Assembly (NCBI GenBank): GCA_029553955.1
Contig: JAKPJZ010000059.1
Location: forward strand, 1-64,000
Source of the DNA: Chloroflexota bacterium
GTDB taxonomy: Bacteria > Chloroflexota > Anaerolineae > SpSt-313
Length of the DNA: 64,000 nucleotides
Reading direction: 5' to 3'
Below, piece by piece: positions 24,412 through 33,310 of the stretch (positions are counted from its first letter, which is position 1; each line of letters opens with the position of its first letter). The position numbers were made by a program, and so were the translations under genes. The notes beneath the pieces are model-generated. The model ran no database searches and was not told the origin of the DNA. It worked only from the letters and a program-made list of their open reading frames with translations.

Positions 24412-24864
24412 ATGATGCCAGCTGTTGTCAGGTTCGACAGAAGAATGTTCGAGCAGTACTGCAAGTCGATGAACCTCAAGTACCTTGTCGATAGCCAGGG
24501 CAACTTCCGGGTGGGCTTTGCACACGATGAAGAGCGAGGCTGCCAGTTGACCGTCTGGCTGCTGGCGGCGGGCAGCACGGGCCAGATCCTGGCGATTCGC
24601 GTCGAGTCGGACCGGCAGATCCCCAAGAGCGACTGGCCGCGCGCCATGCTGGTCTGCAACATGTGGAACCAAACGCGCCGCTGGCCAAAGGCATATCTGA
24701 ACGTCGAAGACCCCCAGACCGAGTTCTCGGCCACTATCGAGCTCGAACACCAGGTGGACCTGGAGCCGGGGATCTACCAGGAGCTGCTGAACGACATGAT
24801 CAATACGACCATTGTCACAGCGTTCAGCTTCTGGTCGTGGGCACACAAGGAACAGGGCTTCTAG
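24412..24864 (+). CDS. YbjN-domain-like protein, copy 1
   Basis: A 150-residue protein with a YbjN/sensory-transduction-type fold: an N-terminal helix (FEQYCKSMNLKYLVD) and a beta-rich core with WPRAMLVCNMWNQTRRWPKAYLNVED and a C-terminal ISO helix ending FWSWAHKEQGF. Such proteins resemble type III secretion chaperones and usually bind partner proteins; no enzymatic role is known. AAAGGAGG precedes two consecutive ATG codons. The next gene is a paralogue with the same end (NWAHKEQGL), so this is a tandem duplication. Confidence 0.7.
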   Translation: MMPAVVRFDRRMFEQYCKSMNLKYLVDSQGNFRVGFAHDEERGCQLTVWLLAAGSTGQILAIRVESDRQIPKSDWPRAMLVCNMWNQTRRWPKAYLNVEDPQTEFSATIELEHQVDLEPGIYQELLNDMINTTIVTAFSFWSWAHKEQGF

Positions 24865-24978
24865 CCTGTATCACGCGCCGCTCAGCCGTGCCTGGGCGCA
24901 TGGCTGCTGCGCACCCTGCCGCTTGGCGGCCGCTCTCCCTGGCCCGCCGGCGGTGCGAGACGCGAAAGGAGAGGTTCG

Positions 24979-25428
24979 ATGCCTACGGTGGAAAAGTTCG
25001 GCTCCAGCATGCTCGAAAAGTACGTGAAGAAGCAAGGTTGGAAGTTCCTGCGCGACAGCGACGGTGATTATCGCGTTGCCTTCTCGCACGATGACAGCGT
25101 GGGCTGCGAGCTGACTCTCTGGTTGATCGCCGGCGGCCAGAAGGACGAGATCCTGATGGTGCTGGTGTCGTCGAACAAGCGCATCCAGAAGAACGATTGG
25201 CCACGCGTCATCGGCCTGTGCAACACCTGGAACAGGACCCGGCGCTGGCCCAAGGCCTATCTGCACATCGAAGACCCGGCCAAGGATGTGGCGGCCGAAA
25301 TCCGCCTCGAAGGCCAGCTCGACCTGGAGCGCGGCGTGCACCAGGAGCTGGTCAATGACTTTTGCGACACCATCTGGCAGTGCTCGCTGCAGTTCTGGAA
25401 CTGGGCGCACAAAGAGCAGGGGCTGTAG
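24979..25428 (+). CDS. YbjN-domain-like protein, copy 2
   Basis: A 149-residue paralogue of the preceding gene. It keeps FRVxFxHDxxxGCxLTxWL, WPRxxxxCNxWNxTRRWPKAYLxxED and the C-terminal WAHKEQG. The RBS is GAAAGGAGAGG. The two copies differ mostly in the N-terminal helix and in the acidic patch after the RRWPKAYL motif, consistent with binding related but different partners. A single transcript from 24291 is likely (114 bp gap, no terminator seen). Confidence 0.7.
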   Translation: MPTVEKFGSSMLEKYVKKQGWKFLRDSDGDYRVAFSHDDSVGCELTLWLIAGGQKDEILMVLVSSNKRIQKNDWPRVIGLCNTWNRTRRWPKAYLHIEDPAKDVAAEIRLEGQLDLERGVHQELVNDFCDTIWQCSLQFWNWAHKEQGL

Positions 25429-25435
25429 AGGGCGC

Positions 25436-25540
25436 GAAACTCGCGAAGGAGGCGCGAAAGGGCGCGAAGAGACACGAAAAGGGGCGCGAAAGACAGCGTT
25501 CCTTTTTCGCGGCCCTTTCGTGTCCTTTCGCGCCTTTTAG
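25436..25540. repeat. Gene-end hairpin of the GGCGCGAAAGGGCGCGAAG type
   Basis: A purine-rich arm with repeated GGCGCGAAA/ACACGAAAAG units and its mirror CCCTTTCGTGTCCTTTCGCG. It could terminate both the YbjN pair and the convergent HAD gene. A similar C-rich arm occurs at about 9975-10060. Confidence 0.65.
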
Positions 25541-26247
25541 CGCCCTTGCACTGCGTCCAGCACTATTGTGAGGTCGCGGATGGTGCGCGCATCGGGGTGG
25601 CCGCCTGTGCCGGCGCGGTCGAGCCAGAGGGCATCCATGCCGACGCCGCGGGCGCCGGCGACGTCGGCCTCGTAGCTGTCGCCGATGTGGATGGCGCGGC
25701 TGGGCTCCACGCGCAGCGCCTGCAGGGTCTGGCGGAAGATATCGGGGTGGGGCTTGTCGCAGCCGGCGCGGGCCGAGGCGACGATGAGGTCAAAATACTC
25801 TGTGAGCCCGGCCTGCCGGGCGCGGTCCTCCAGGTCCCAACTCCAGTTCGAGATCACGGCCAGCGGGTAGCCGTGGGCGCGTAGCTCCTGCAACACCCCG
25901 AGCACCTCGGGGTACAGGCGGATGGCGCCCGGAGCGCCGAAGGACCGCTTGATCGCCGTCACCAGGGGCGACACGAGCGCCGCATCGTAGAGGCCGAGGC
26001 GGCGCAGAGTCTTGGTGGCCATGCGCTCATCCACCTCGCGGTCGCGCTGGGCCGAAGGCTCGAAAATGGTGCAGGCCGCGGCCTCGTTGTATTCCTGCCA
26101 GGCCAGGTCCTGCGCAGCGCGCAGCGCCTCGGGGTCGGGAAAGAGCCCCACGGCATGGTAGGCGCTCAAGAGCAGCTCGATATCCGAGGGGTGGAAGTAG
26201 ACGAGGGTGTAGCCCATATCAAAGGTCACGAGGTCGTAGCGATTCAC
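25537..26247 (-). CDS. HAD-superfamily hydrolase
   Basis: A 236-residue phosphatase-like protein. Motif I is TFDMGYTL (the second Asp is replaced by Gly, as in some HAD dehalogenase/phosphatase branches). Motif II is LAVISNWSW, motif III is the Lys in CDKPHPDIF, and motif IV is HIGDSYEADVAGARGVGM. The lack of the acid/base Asp at motif I position +2 argues against an ordinary phosphatase; haloacid-dehalogenase-like or phosphonatase-like chemistry is possible. The start is GTG at 26247 with GGAGG five bases upstream. An ATG at 26301 would add 18 residues. Confidence 0.82.
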   Translation of the reverse strand: MNRYDLVTFDMGYTLVYFHPSDIELLLSAYHAVGLFPDPEALRAAQDLAWQEYNEAAACTIFEPSAQRDREVDERMATKTLRRLGLYDAALVSPLVTAIKRSFGAPGAIRLYPEVLGVLQELRAHGYPLAVISNWSWDLEDRARQAGLTEYFDLIVASARAGCDKPHPDIFRQTLQALRVEPSRAIHIGDSYEADVAGARGVGMDALWLDRAGTGGHPDARTIRDLTIVLDAVQGR

Positions 26248-26334
26248 TGGGTCCTCCAGAGGTAAGTGCGGATCATCTCTTGGTGTCGGGTTAGTATACA
26301 CAGGCGCTCATGCCTTGCCAAGTGGCGAGGAAAG

Positions 26335-26440
26335 GGAGGGGAACGAGGCCACGAATGGCACGAATTCACACGAAGGCGATCTGTCCATTCGTGTTCATTC
26401 GTGTAATTCGTGGCCGCCACGCCTCCTTTGTGCCCTTGGT
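26335..26440. repeat. Gene-end hairpin of the CCACGAATGGCACGAATT type
   Basis: GGCCACGAATGGCACGAATT and the mirror AATTCGTGGCC, with CACACGAA / TTCGTGTTCATTCGTG inside. It belongs to the same periodic class as 13269 and 25436 but with different units. Confidence 0.6.
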
Positions 26441-26487
26441 GGTTTCCATCGCTCGAGAGGGGCACACGGCCCCTACCAGCGGACTCC

Positions 26488-26688
26488 TCAACCTCCACCC
26501 GAGGGCGCGCAGCTCGAGCCGGCGCTGCCGAAGGCCGAGCTCCCCCTGGTGCCCAACGCCGAGACCAACTTTTCTACGTGCTGCTCGCCGCATTGCGGGC
26601 AGCGCAGCTCCTCGCGCCTTTCCCTGCCGCGCCACCAGTGCTCAAAGACCTGGCCGCAGCGCGGGCAGCGGTATTCAAAGATCGGCAT
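26488..26688 (-). CDS. FmdB-family zinc ribbon protein
   Basis: A 66-residue protein with the FmdB/CxxC_CxxC_SSSS start MPIFEYRCPRCGQVFE and a second pair CPQCGEQHVEKLVSALG, giving a four-Cys zinc ribbon followed by a Gly/Ser-rich tail. FmdB-type proteins were first noted as putative regulators of amidase/formamidase genes; the molecular role is unsettled. The start follows GGAGGAGAG. Its promoter region holds a palindrome that looks like a CsoR/RcnR-family operator, so expression may answer to copper or another metal or reactive species. Confidence 0.8.
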   Translation of the reverse strand: MPIFEYRCPRCGQVFEHWWRGRERREELRCPQCGEQHVEKLVSALGTRGSSAFGSAGSSCAPSGGG

Positions 26689-26709
26689 TCTCTCCTCCAT
26701 GCCAGCGTC

Positions 26710-26730
26710 GTATACCCCTAGGGGGTATAC
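26710..26730. promoter_or_regulatory. CsoR/RcnR-type operator candidate
   Basis: GTATACCCCTA-GGGGGTATAC: a G/C tract flanked by AT-containing inverted repeats, the architecture known for CsoR, RcnR and FrmR family sites. It lies 22 bp before the FmdB-family start (26688), and a second GTATAC half follows at 26734. No CsoR-type gene is in the window. Confidence 0.55.
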
Positions 26731-26912
26731 GTAGTATACCATGATTTGCGCACCCTGTCAATGGTGGGGTTTGTCACAGTATCGCCGGCGGCCCCGTTCG
26801 TAGTGGTAGTGACGGGGAACACACCCGATCACGCCGGCTGGCTGGCGCGATGGGCGCGATTGTGGCACAATACGCGCACGCGATCGCGCCAACATGCGAC
26901 AGGAGGGACGGC

Positions 26913-28679
26913 TTGAACGCCATCAACACGCCAACCCGCTGGAGCCTGAGCGACCTCTTGCCGGCGCCCGGGGGACCGCCGCTCGAAGGTGCGCTGGCAG
27001 AGCTGGAGGATGCGCTGCGCGCGCTCGAGGCGGCACGCGACCGCCTCACGCCCGACATCCCCGAAGGCGATTTCCTCACCATCCTGCGCACCTACGAAGC
27101 GGTGACCCGCAGCAGTGCCCGGCTGGGCGCCTATGCCGACTTGTGGTTCTCGGAAGACACGCAGAACCAGGCCGCGCTCAACCTCAAGGGCCGGCTCGAG
27201 CAGGTCCTCGCCGCTGCGCAGAGCCGCACGCTGTTCTTCGAGCTGTGGGTCAAGGGCTGGAGCGACGAGACGACGGCGCGGCTGATCGCAGTGAGCGGCG
27301 ACCTGCACTACTTTTTGGAGTCGCTGCGGCGCTTCAAGCCGCACACGTTGAGCGAGGCCGAAGAGAAGGTCATCACGCTCAAAGACGTCAACGGCATCGA
27401 CGCGTTGGTGACGGTCTATGAGATGATCACCAACAAGTTCACCTTCAGCCTCGAGGTCGATGGTGAGCGCCAGACGCTGACGCGCGATGCGCTGTCGGCC
27501 TATTTTCGCCACCCCGCGCCCGAGGTGCGTGCGGCCGCGTACCAGGAGCTCTACCGGGTCTATGGCGAGCAGAGCACCGTGCTGGCGCAGATCTATAACA
27601 ATCGCGTGCGCGACTGGGACACCGAAGCCCTGACGCTGCGGCACTATGCCGAGCCCATCGCCGTGCGCAACCTGGCCAACGACATCCCCGACGCTGTCGT
27701 CGATACGCTGCTCGAGGTAGCGCGGCAGAACGCCACCCTCTTCCAACGTTACTTCCGGCTCAAGGCGCAGCGGCTCGGGCTGGCCCGGCTGCGGCGCTAC
27801 GATCTCTATGCGCCGCTGGCCCGCTCTGAAAAGCACTACGAGTTCGCCGAGGCGGTTGACCTCGTCCTCGCCAGCTACCGAGCCTTCTCGCCGCTGCTGG
27901 CCGAGCAGGCGCGGCGCGTGCTCGAGCAGCGCCATCTCGACGCCGAGCTGCGGCCGGGCAAGCGCGGCGGCGCCTTTTGCTACGCGACGCTGCCCGAGCT
28001 CACGCCGTGGGTGCTGGCCAACTATGCTGGGCGCGCGCACGACGTGGCCACCCTGGCCCACGAGCTGGGGCATGCCGTGCACGCCATGATGGCCGCCGGG
28101 CATTCGGCGCTGACCTTTCACTCGGCATTGCCCCTGGCCGAAACGGCGTCGGTCTTTGGCGAGATGCTGCTCACCGAGCGGCTGCTGGCCGATGAGCGCG
28201 ACCCGGCGTTGCGACGGGACCTGCTGGCTGGGGTCATTGACGACGCCTACGCCACGGTCATGCGCCAGGCGTTCTTTGCGCTCTACGAGCGCGATGCGCA
28301 CCGTATGGTGGCCGAGGGCCGCGCGATCGACGAGCTGGCCGCGCACTACCTGGCCAACCTCGCGGAGCAGTTCGGCAGCGCTGTCGACGTTCCCGGCGAG
28401 TTCCAGTGGGAGTGGATCTCGATCCCCCACATCTATTTCGCGCCCTTTTACACCTACGCCTACAGCTTTGGCCAGCTCCTGGTGTTGGCACTGTACCGGC
28501 GCTACCGCGAAGAGGGCGAGGCGTTCACGCCCCGCTACCTGCGCATCCTCTCCTACGGCGGCTCCGAGGCGCCCGCTAGGATCCTCGCCGAGGCCGGCAT
28601 CGACATCGCCTCGCCCGAGTTCTGGCAGGGGGGCTTTGACGTCATCGCCGGCTTTGTCGACGAGCTGCAGCGCTCCTGA
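26913..28679 (+). CDS. M3-family oligoendopeptidase (PepF-like)
   Basis: A 588-residue zinc metallopeptidase. The catalytic motif is HELGHAVHAMM near residue 382, with the third zinc ligand Glu in SLAETASVFGEML (LAETASVFGE). The N-terminal helical region (LEDALRALEAARDRL) and the C-terminal FYTYAYSFGQLLVLALYRRY are typical of the PepF/M3 oligoendopeptidases, cytosolic enzymes that cut short peptides. I chose TTG at 26913 because AGGAGGG lies seven bases upstream and the family-like sequence begins there. ATG at 26850 is the frame start but adds a Cys/Arg segment. Confidence 0.88.
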   Translation: MNAINTPTRWSLSDLLPAPGGPPLEGALAELEDALRALEAARDRLTPDIPEGDFLTILRTYEAVTRSSARLGAYADLWFSEDTQNQAALNLKGRLEQVLAAAQSRTLFFELWVKGWSDETTARLIAVSGDLHYFLESLRRFKPHTLSEAEEKVITLKDVNGIDALVTVYEMITNKFTFSLEVDGERQTLTRDALSAYFRHPAPEVRAAAYQELYRVYGEQSTVLAQIYNNRVRDWDTEALTLRHYAEPIAVRNLANDIPDAVVDTLLEVARQNATLFQRYFRLKAQRLGLARLRRYDLYAPLARSEKHYEFAEAVDLVLASYRAFSPLLAEQARRVLEQRHLDAELRPGKRGGAFCYATLPELTPWVLANYAGRAHDVATLAHELGHAVHAMMAAGHSALTFHSALPLAETASVFGEMLLTERLLADERDPALRRDLLAGVIDDAYATVMRQAFFALYERDAHRMVAEGRAIDELAAHYLANLAEQFGSAVDVPGEFQWEWISIPHIYFAPFYTYAYSFGQLLVLALYRRYREEGEAFTPRYLRILSYGGSEAPARILAEAGIDIASPEFWQGGFDVIAGFVDELQRS

Positions 28680-28770
28680 CGCCCGGCTGGACAACCACAC
28701 GGGCCACAGAGGGCTCTTGATGGCCTCTTCGACCCTTTGTGTCCTGCTCTGAGAATGCGGCGCAACCCCA

Positions 28771-28795
28771 CGTAGCCTAGCCCCTTGTGGGCGTT
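28771..28795. repeat. Copy of the GTAGCCTAGCCCC core repeat
   Basis: CGTAGCCTAGCCCCTTGTGG followed by GCG, in the gap between the M3 peptidase and the UroD-like gene. The surrounding 280 bp have no gene; only this core is recognised. Confidence 0.6.
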
Positions 28796-28962
28796 TTCCT
28801 GCGTGGTGGTGAGCGTCGCGCTCATGAACACTTTGTGGTTCAGCCTTTTCCGGCTCTCTGCGACATGCTGCCGTTGACGAATCCCCCGAGTCACTGTATA
28901 GTGCGCCTGGCGTGGCTGCAGCGCCGACAGACCCGCCAAAACCCCTTCCTGCCAGAGGAGAC

Positions 28963-30243
28963 ATGGAGATGAACTCCCGCGAACGTGTGCTGGTCGCTTT
29001 GAACCACCAGGAGCCCGACCGGGTGCCGCTGGACCTGGGCGGTGGCCCGACCTCGGGCATGCACGTCAGCTCGGTCTACCTGCTGCGGCAGGCGCTGCAG
29101 CTTGACCCGCCAGGCACGCCGGTGCGGGTCATCGAGCCCTTCCAGATGCTGGGCGAGATCGCACCCGACCTGCTGGCGGCCGTGGGCGCCGACGTGGTGC
29201 CCCTCGCGGCGCCGCGGACCCTCTTCGGCTACCGGAACGAGGGCTGGCGGCCCTGGACCCTGTGGGACGGCACGCCCGTGCTCGTGCCCGAGGGGTTCAA
29301 CACCGAGGTCGAGCCCGACGGCAGCATCGTGCAGTATCCCGAGGGCGACCGCACGGCGCCGCCCAGCGGCCGCATGCCGGCGGACGGCTACTACTTTGAC
29401 CCCATCATCCGCCAGCCGCCCATCGACGAAGCGCGGCTCGACCCGGAGGACAACGTGGAGGAGTTCGGCCCGCTCTCTGCCGACGACCTGGCCTACTACC
29501 GCGCCGAGGCCGAGCGGCTGTGGACGCAGACCGACCGGGCAATCCTGGCCAATTGGGGAGGCACCGCCTTTGGCGACATCTCGCTGGTGCCGGCCACCTG
29601 GCTCAAGCATCCCAAGGGCATTCGCGACATGGCCGAGTGGTACATGAGCACGGTGATGCGCCAGGACTATGTGCGCCGCGTCTTTGAGCGCCAGTGCGAG
29701 ATTGCGCTCGAGAATCTGCCGCGGCTCTACGAGGCCGTGGGCGACCGCGTGGCGGCGGTGTACGTCAGCGGCGCCGATTTCGGCATGCAGACGGGGCCCT
29801 TCATCTCGCCGCAGATGTACCGCCGGCTCTACCTGCCATTCCAGAAAGCGATCAACGACTGGATCCATCGCCACACCCCGTGGAAGACCTTTATCCACAC
29901 CTGTGGCGCGGTGACGGCGCTCTTGCCCGATATCATTGAGGCCGGGTTCGACGTCTTCAACCCGGTGCAGACCTCGGCGGCCGGCATGGACCCCGCGGCG
30001 CTCAAGGCGCGCTTTGGCGACCGCCTCGTCTTCTGGGGCGGCGGCGTCGACACCCAGCGCACGCTGCCCTTCGGCACGCCTGGCGAGGTACGGGCAGAGG
30101 TGCACGAACGTATGCGCACCTTTGGCCCCGGCGGCGGCTTCGTCTTCAATACCGTGCACAACGTGCAGGCGCAGGTGCCAATAGAGAACGTGTTGGCACT
30201 CTACGAGGCCGTGCGCGCCTATGGCACCTACCCGGTGAGCTGA
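28963..30243 (+). CDS. Uroporphyrinogen decarboxylase-family protein (methyltransferase-like)
   Basis: A 426-residue UroD-fold protein starting NSRERVLVALNHQEPDRVPLDLGG, the typical N-terminus of the non-heme UroD-like branch. The C-terminal HTCGAVTALLPDIIEAGFDVFNPVQ and FGDRLVFWGGGVDTQRTLPFG match it too. The HxC pair (HTCG) is that used for zinc in corrinoid-linked methyltransferases such as MtaA/MtbA; HemE itself is shorter (about 350). This points to methyl transfer rather than heme synthesis, but no corrinoid protein is adjacent and the substrate is unknown. The ATG at 28963 follows AGAGGAG. Confidence 0.8.
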   Translation: MEMNSRERVLVALNHQEPDRVPLDLGGGPTSGMHVSSVYLLRQALQLDPPGTPVRVIEPFQMLGEIAPDLLAAVGADVVPLAAPRTLFGYRNEGWRPWTLWDGTPVLVPEGFNTEVEPDGSIVQYPEGDRTAPPSGRMPADGYYFDPIIRQPPIDEARLDPEDNVEEFGPLSADDLAYYRAEAERLWTQTDRAILANWGGTAFGDISLVPATWLKHPKGIRDMAEWYMSTVMRQDYVRRVFERQCEIALENLPRLYEAVGDRVAAVYVSGADFGMQTGPFISPQMYRRLYLPFQKAINDWIHRHTPWKTFIHTCGAVTALLPDIIEAGFDVFNPVQTSAAGMDPAALKARFGDRLVFWGGGVDTQRTLPFGTPGEVRAEVHERMRTFGPGGGFVFNTVHNVQAQVPIENVLALYEAVRAYGTYPVS

Positions 30244-30337
30244 CGCCGGCACGCCAGGGTGCATCCACGACCCGTATTCCCCGCCCCGGCAACAGCCGGC
30301 TATCCCGCCGCGCCATTACCCGGCACCAGCCCGGGGA

Positions 30338-30395
30338 GGGGTTCTGGCGAGTTCGGCGACGCGGCCGGCCGCGTCGCCGAACTCGCCAGAACCCC
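30338..30395. repeat. 58 nt perfect palindrome
   Basis: Arms of 29 bp with no spacer, centred at GCGGCC/GGCCGC (30366/30367). The left arm begins GGGGTTCTGGCGAGTTCGGC. It lies 95 bp after the UroD-like gene and 80 bp before the promoter of the sensor kinase. There is no T-run, so it is not a classical terminator. Confidence 0.9.
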
Positions 30396-30473
30396 CACGA
30401 GGCCCGCACCGGGCTTGCGCGGAGCGAAAGGCCCGGTCGTGGTGCATTGGCCACCTGCCAGCCGCACACTTGC

Positions 30474-30503
30474 TTGCGCATCGTAGATGCACAAGTGTAT
30501 AAT
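30474..30503 (+). promoter_or_regulatory. Probable promoter of the sensor kinase
   Basis: TTGCGC, 18 bp, TATAAT. The -10 is perfect and the -35 partial. Leader of about 80 bases to the ATG at 30592. Confidence 0.55.
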
Positions 30504-30591
30504 ACATTTGACAAACTCATGATCTGATGCGACAATGTCACCAGGACGGTCCGTTGCGTCTGGAGGAGAGGCACCTGACAGGGAGGTCCAG

Positions 30592-32871
30592 ATGCGTGCT
30601 TTCTTTGCCAGCCTGCGCATTCGGCTTGTGCTCCTCGTGATCCTCGCTTTCCTGCCCAGCCTGGTGCTGACGGTCTACACCGCGGCCGAGCAGCGACAGC
30701 GGACGGAGGTCGAAGTGCGCGACACGGCGCTGCGCACCGTCCGCCTGGCGACCAGCAACCAGGATCAGCTTGTCGAAGGCGCCCGCCAGCTCCTCATCGC
30801 GCTGGCCGCTCTGCCTGCAGTACGCAGCCGCGACCGGCGGGCCTGCGACACGTTCTTCGCAACGCTCCTGGAACAGTATCCCCTGTATGCCAATCTGTGG
30901 GTCGCCGACGCCGAAGATGGCGCCATCTATGGCAGCGGCATCTCCTTCCCAGGGAAGGTCACTGTGGCCGATGCGCCATACTTTGCGCAGACGCTCCAGG
31001 CAGAGGGCTTCACTGGCGGCGAGTACACCCGTGAGCCCATCAGCGGCGCGCCGGTGATGCCGTTCGGTTACCCCGTCGCGACCCCTTGGGAGCGGCCACG
31101 GGCCGTGGTCTTTGCCGGGATCGATCTGAACTGGCTCTACCAGTTCGTGGCCGAGGCCGGCCTGCCCGCCGGCTCGACGCTCACCGTGATCGACCGCAAC
31201 GGCAGGGTGCTCACCTGCTGCCCGAACCCGGAGCAGTGGATGGGCAGCATGGTCCCGGGCGACGTACTGCAGATGCTGCTGGCAGACGACGAAGGCGTGA
31301 ACCAGCGTGTGGGCGCCGACGGCGTGCCCCGCATCTATGCCCACAAGGTGCTGTGCTGCCTGGCCAGCGGCAACGTCTACGTGCAGGTCGGCATCCCCAT
31401 GGCGGTGGCCTTTGCCGAGTCGGACCATACGCTGCGGCGCAACCTGCTGGCCCTGGGGGCCGTCTCTGTCTTTGCGCTGCTGGCGGCCTGGTTCGGCGGC
31501 AACGCGGCGGTGGTGCGCGAGGTGCAGCACCTGGTGCGCACGACCAAGCGCCTCGCGGCGGGCGATTTTGCCGCACGCACCGGGCTCTCGCGGCACAGCG
31601 GCGAGCTGGGCCAGTTGGCGGGCTCGCTCGATCAGATGGCCGGCGCCCTGGAGCTGCGCGAGCGGGAGCGCCGGGAGAACGAAGAGGCGCTGCGGCAGCA
31701 CAGCGCCCGCACCGAAGCGCTGGCGCGCGCGGCCAGCCGCCTCAACACGCAACTCGACCTCCCGAGCGTGCTCAATACCGTCTGCAGCGAGACGGCCGCG
31801 GCACTCAATGCCCCGGCGGCCAGCGTGAGCCTTTACGATCCGCAGGCTGACGTGGTCCGCTGCGTCGCCAGTTACGGCCTGCCGCCAGAACTGCAGGCGC
31901 AGATCCCGCCGCTGCCGCGGGCCGCCATCAAGGCCCTGGCGGCGGAGAGCGGCATGTTCCAGGTTGCCGACACGGCAGCCGCGCCCGATCTGCCGGGGTC
32001 AGCGCTCTACGCCGGCGCGGGCATGCGCACTTGCGCCGGCGCCGTCATGGAGCACGAGGGCGAGCTCGTGGGCTGCCTCGTGGTGTTCGCGCTCGATAGC
32101 GCGCGCAGCCTGGGCCACGACGAGCTCGCCATGCTGCGCGGGTTGGCCGACCAGGCGGCGCTGGCCATCAGCAACGCCCGGCTGTACCACGCGCTGCAGC
32201 ACGAACAGCGGGCCTGCGAGGGGCTGCTGGCCAAGGTGATCTCGGCGCAGGAGGACGAGCGTAAGCGCATCGCGCGCGAGCTGCACGACGAAACCAGCCA
32301 GAACCTCAACGCGCTGATCCTGAGCCTCGACCGGGCGCTGGCCGCCGTGCGCGCCCAGAGCCCAAAGGCCGAGGAGCACCTGGCCGCGGGCAAGGACATC
32401 GCCGCGGGCGCGCTGGAGAGCGTGCACCGCCTCGTGAGCGACCTGCGCCCTTCGCTGCTCGACGACCTGGGCCTGGTGCCGGCCATCAACTGGTATGGCG
32501 AAGAGCGCCTCAAGCCGCACGGCATCGCCATGAGCATGCAGTGCCGGGGGATGGACATCAGGCTGCCGGCCGCTGTGGAGACGGCGCTCTTCCGCATCGC
32601 GCAGGAGGCGATCACGAACATCGCCCGGCATTCAGGGGCCACTGAGGTGCAGGTGACCCTGCAGATGAGCGATGGCCGGGTGCGCCTCGTCGTCGAGGAC
32701 AACGGCCGCGGCTTTGACGTGGCGGCGGTGGCGGCGGTGAAGCACAGCGGGCGCGGGCTGGGCCTGCGCGGCATGCAGGAGCGCGCCGTGATCCTCGGCG
32801 GGGAGTGCCAGATACGATCCAGACCCGGCGGCGGGACGGTCATCAGCGTCGAGGTGCCCAGCGGCACGTAG
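30592..32871 (+). CDS. Sensor histidine kinase (dCache-HAMP-GAF-HisKA_3)
   Basis: A 759-residue NarL-class sensor. One N-terminal membrane segment (IRLVLLVILAFLPSLVLTVYT), an extracellular double-Cache region (about 35-290), and a second membrane segment (NLLALGAVSVFALLAAWFGG). Next come HAMP (TTKRLAAGDFAARTGL), GAF (about 390-545), HisKA_3 with the phospho-His in IARELHDETSQNLNALIL (about 565) and HATPase (EDNGRGFD...GRGLGLRGMQERA). Cache domains read small extracellular ligands. Its natural partner is the LuxR-type regulator at 38312, with the selenoprotein/lipoprotein cluster in between. Start chosen at the ATG with GGGAGG upstream. Confidence 0.9.
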   Translation: MRAFFASLRIRLVLLVILAFLPSLVLTVYTAAEQRQRTEVEVRDTALRTVRLATSNQDQLVEGARQLLIALAALPAVRSRDRRACDTFFATLLEQYPLYANLWVADAEDGAIYGSGISFPGKVTVADAPYFAQTLQAEGFTGGEYTREPISGAPVMPFGYPVATPWERPRAVVFAGIDLNWLYQFVAEAGLPAGSTLTVIDRNGRVLTCCPNPEQWMGSMVPGDVLQMLLADDEGVNQRVGADGVPRIYAHKVLCCLASGNVYVQVGIPMAVAFAESDHTLRRNLLALGAVSVFALLAAWFGGNAAVVREVQHLVRTTKRLAAGDFAARTGLSRHSGELGQLAGSLDQMAGALELRERERRENEEALRQHSARTEALARAASRLNTQLDLPSVLNTVCSETAAALNAPAASVSLYDPQADVVRCVASYGLPPELQAQIPPLPRAAIKALAAESGMFQVADTAAAPDLPGSALYAGAGMRTCAGAVMEHEGELVGCLVVFALDSARSLGHDELAMLRGLADQAALAISNARLYHALQHEQRACEGLLAKVISAQEDERKRIARELHDETSQNLNALILSLDRALAAVRAQSPKAEEHLAAGKDIAAGALESVHRLVSDLRPSLLDDLGLVPAINWYGEERLKPHGIAMSMQCRGMDIRLPAAVETALFRIAQEAITNIARHSGATEVQVTLQMSDGRVRLVVEDNGRGFDVAAVAAVKHSGRGLGLRGMQERAVILGGECQIRSRPGGGTVISVEVPSGT

Positions 32872-32956
32872 CGGATACCGGCGAGTCAGAACGGCGCCAG
32901 GACTCCCGGAGCTCTGCGCGATGCGCAGGATCACAAGCTGCTCAACGGTGAGAGAC

Positions 32957-32990
32957 AAGGCCCTGCTCCAACGAGTTGGGCCTTTTCTGT
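32957..32990 (+). terminator. Intrinsic terminator candidate after the sensor kinase
   Basis: AAGGCCC and GGGCCTT form a seven-pair stem with a 14-base loop, followed by TTCTGTTG. Moderate strength. Confidence 0.5.
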
Positions 32991-33022
32991 TGCAACTGAG
33001 CGCAGCGAGTACGCCGGTAATG

Positions 33023-33088
33023 GCTGGGGAATCGCTTGGTCTCGGCCCCAGGCAAACACCTGGGGTCGAGACCAAGCGATTCCCCAGC
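33023..33088. repeat. 66 nt long inverted repeat
   Basis: Arms of 30 bp with a single G-T mismatch and a six-base loop CAAACA; the left arm begins GCTGGGGAATCGCTTGGTCT. It is of the same character as the palindromes at 30338, 38095 and 49415, but the sequence is unrelated. Confidence 0.9.
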
Positions 33089-33310
33089 ACAGACACTAGG
33101 CGTGCGCCTGTTCACAAATTCACAAGGACATGATAGCATGGAGATGGTTCTCCTTCCGATGCCTTTGTCGAGTTGCTGCTGGTACCCGGCGGCCCTGTGG
33201 GGCGCGCGGGCGCGCCCGGAAGGGGGGTGATCCGATCGACAGACCAACTGTGGCTTGAGTCAATGTCGAGAGTCTATTGGAGGAAAGGCTAACCTTAGGA
33301 GGAGACAGTC

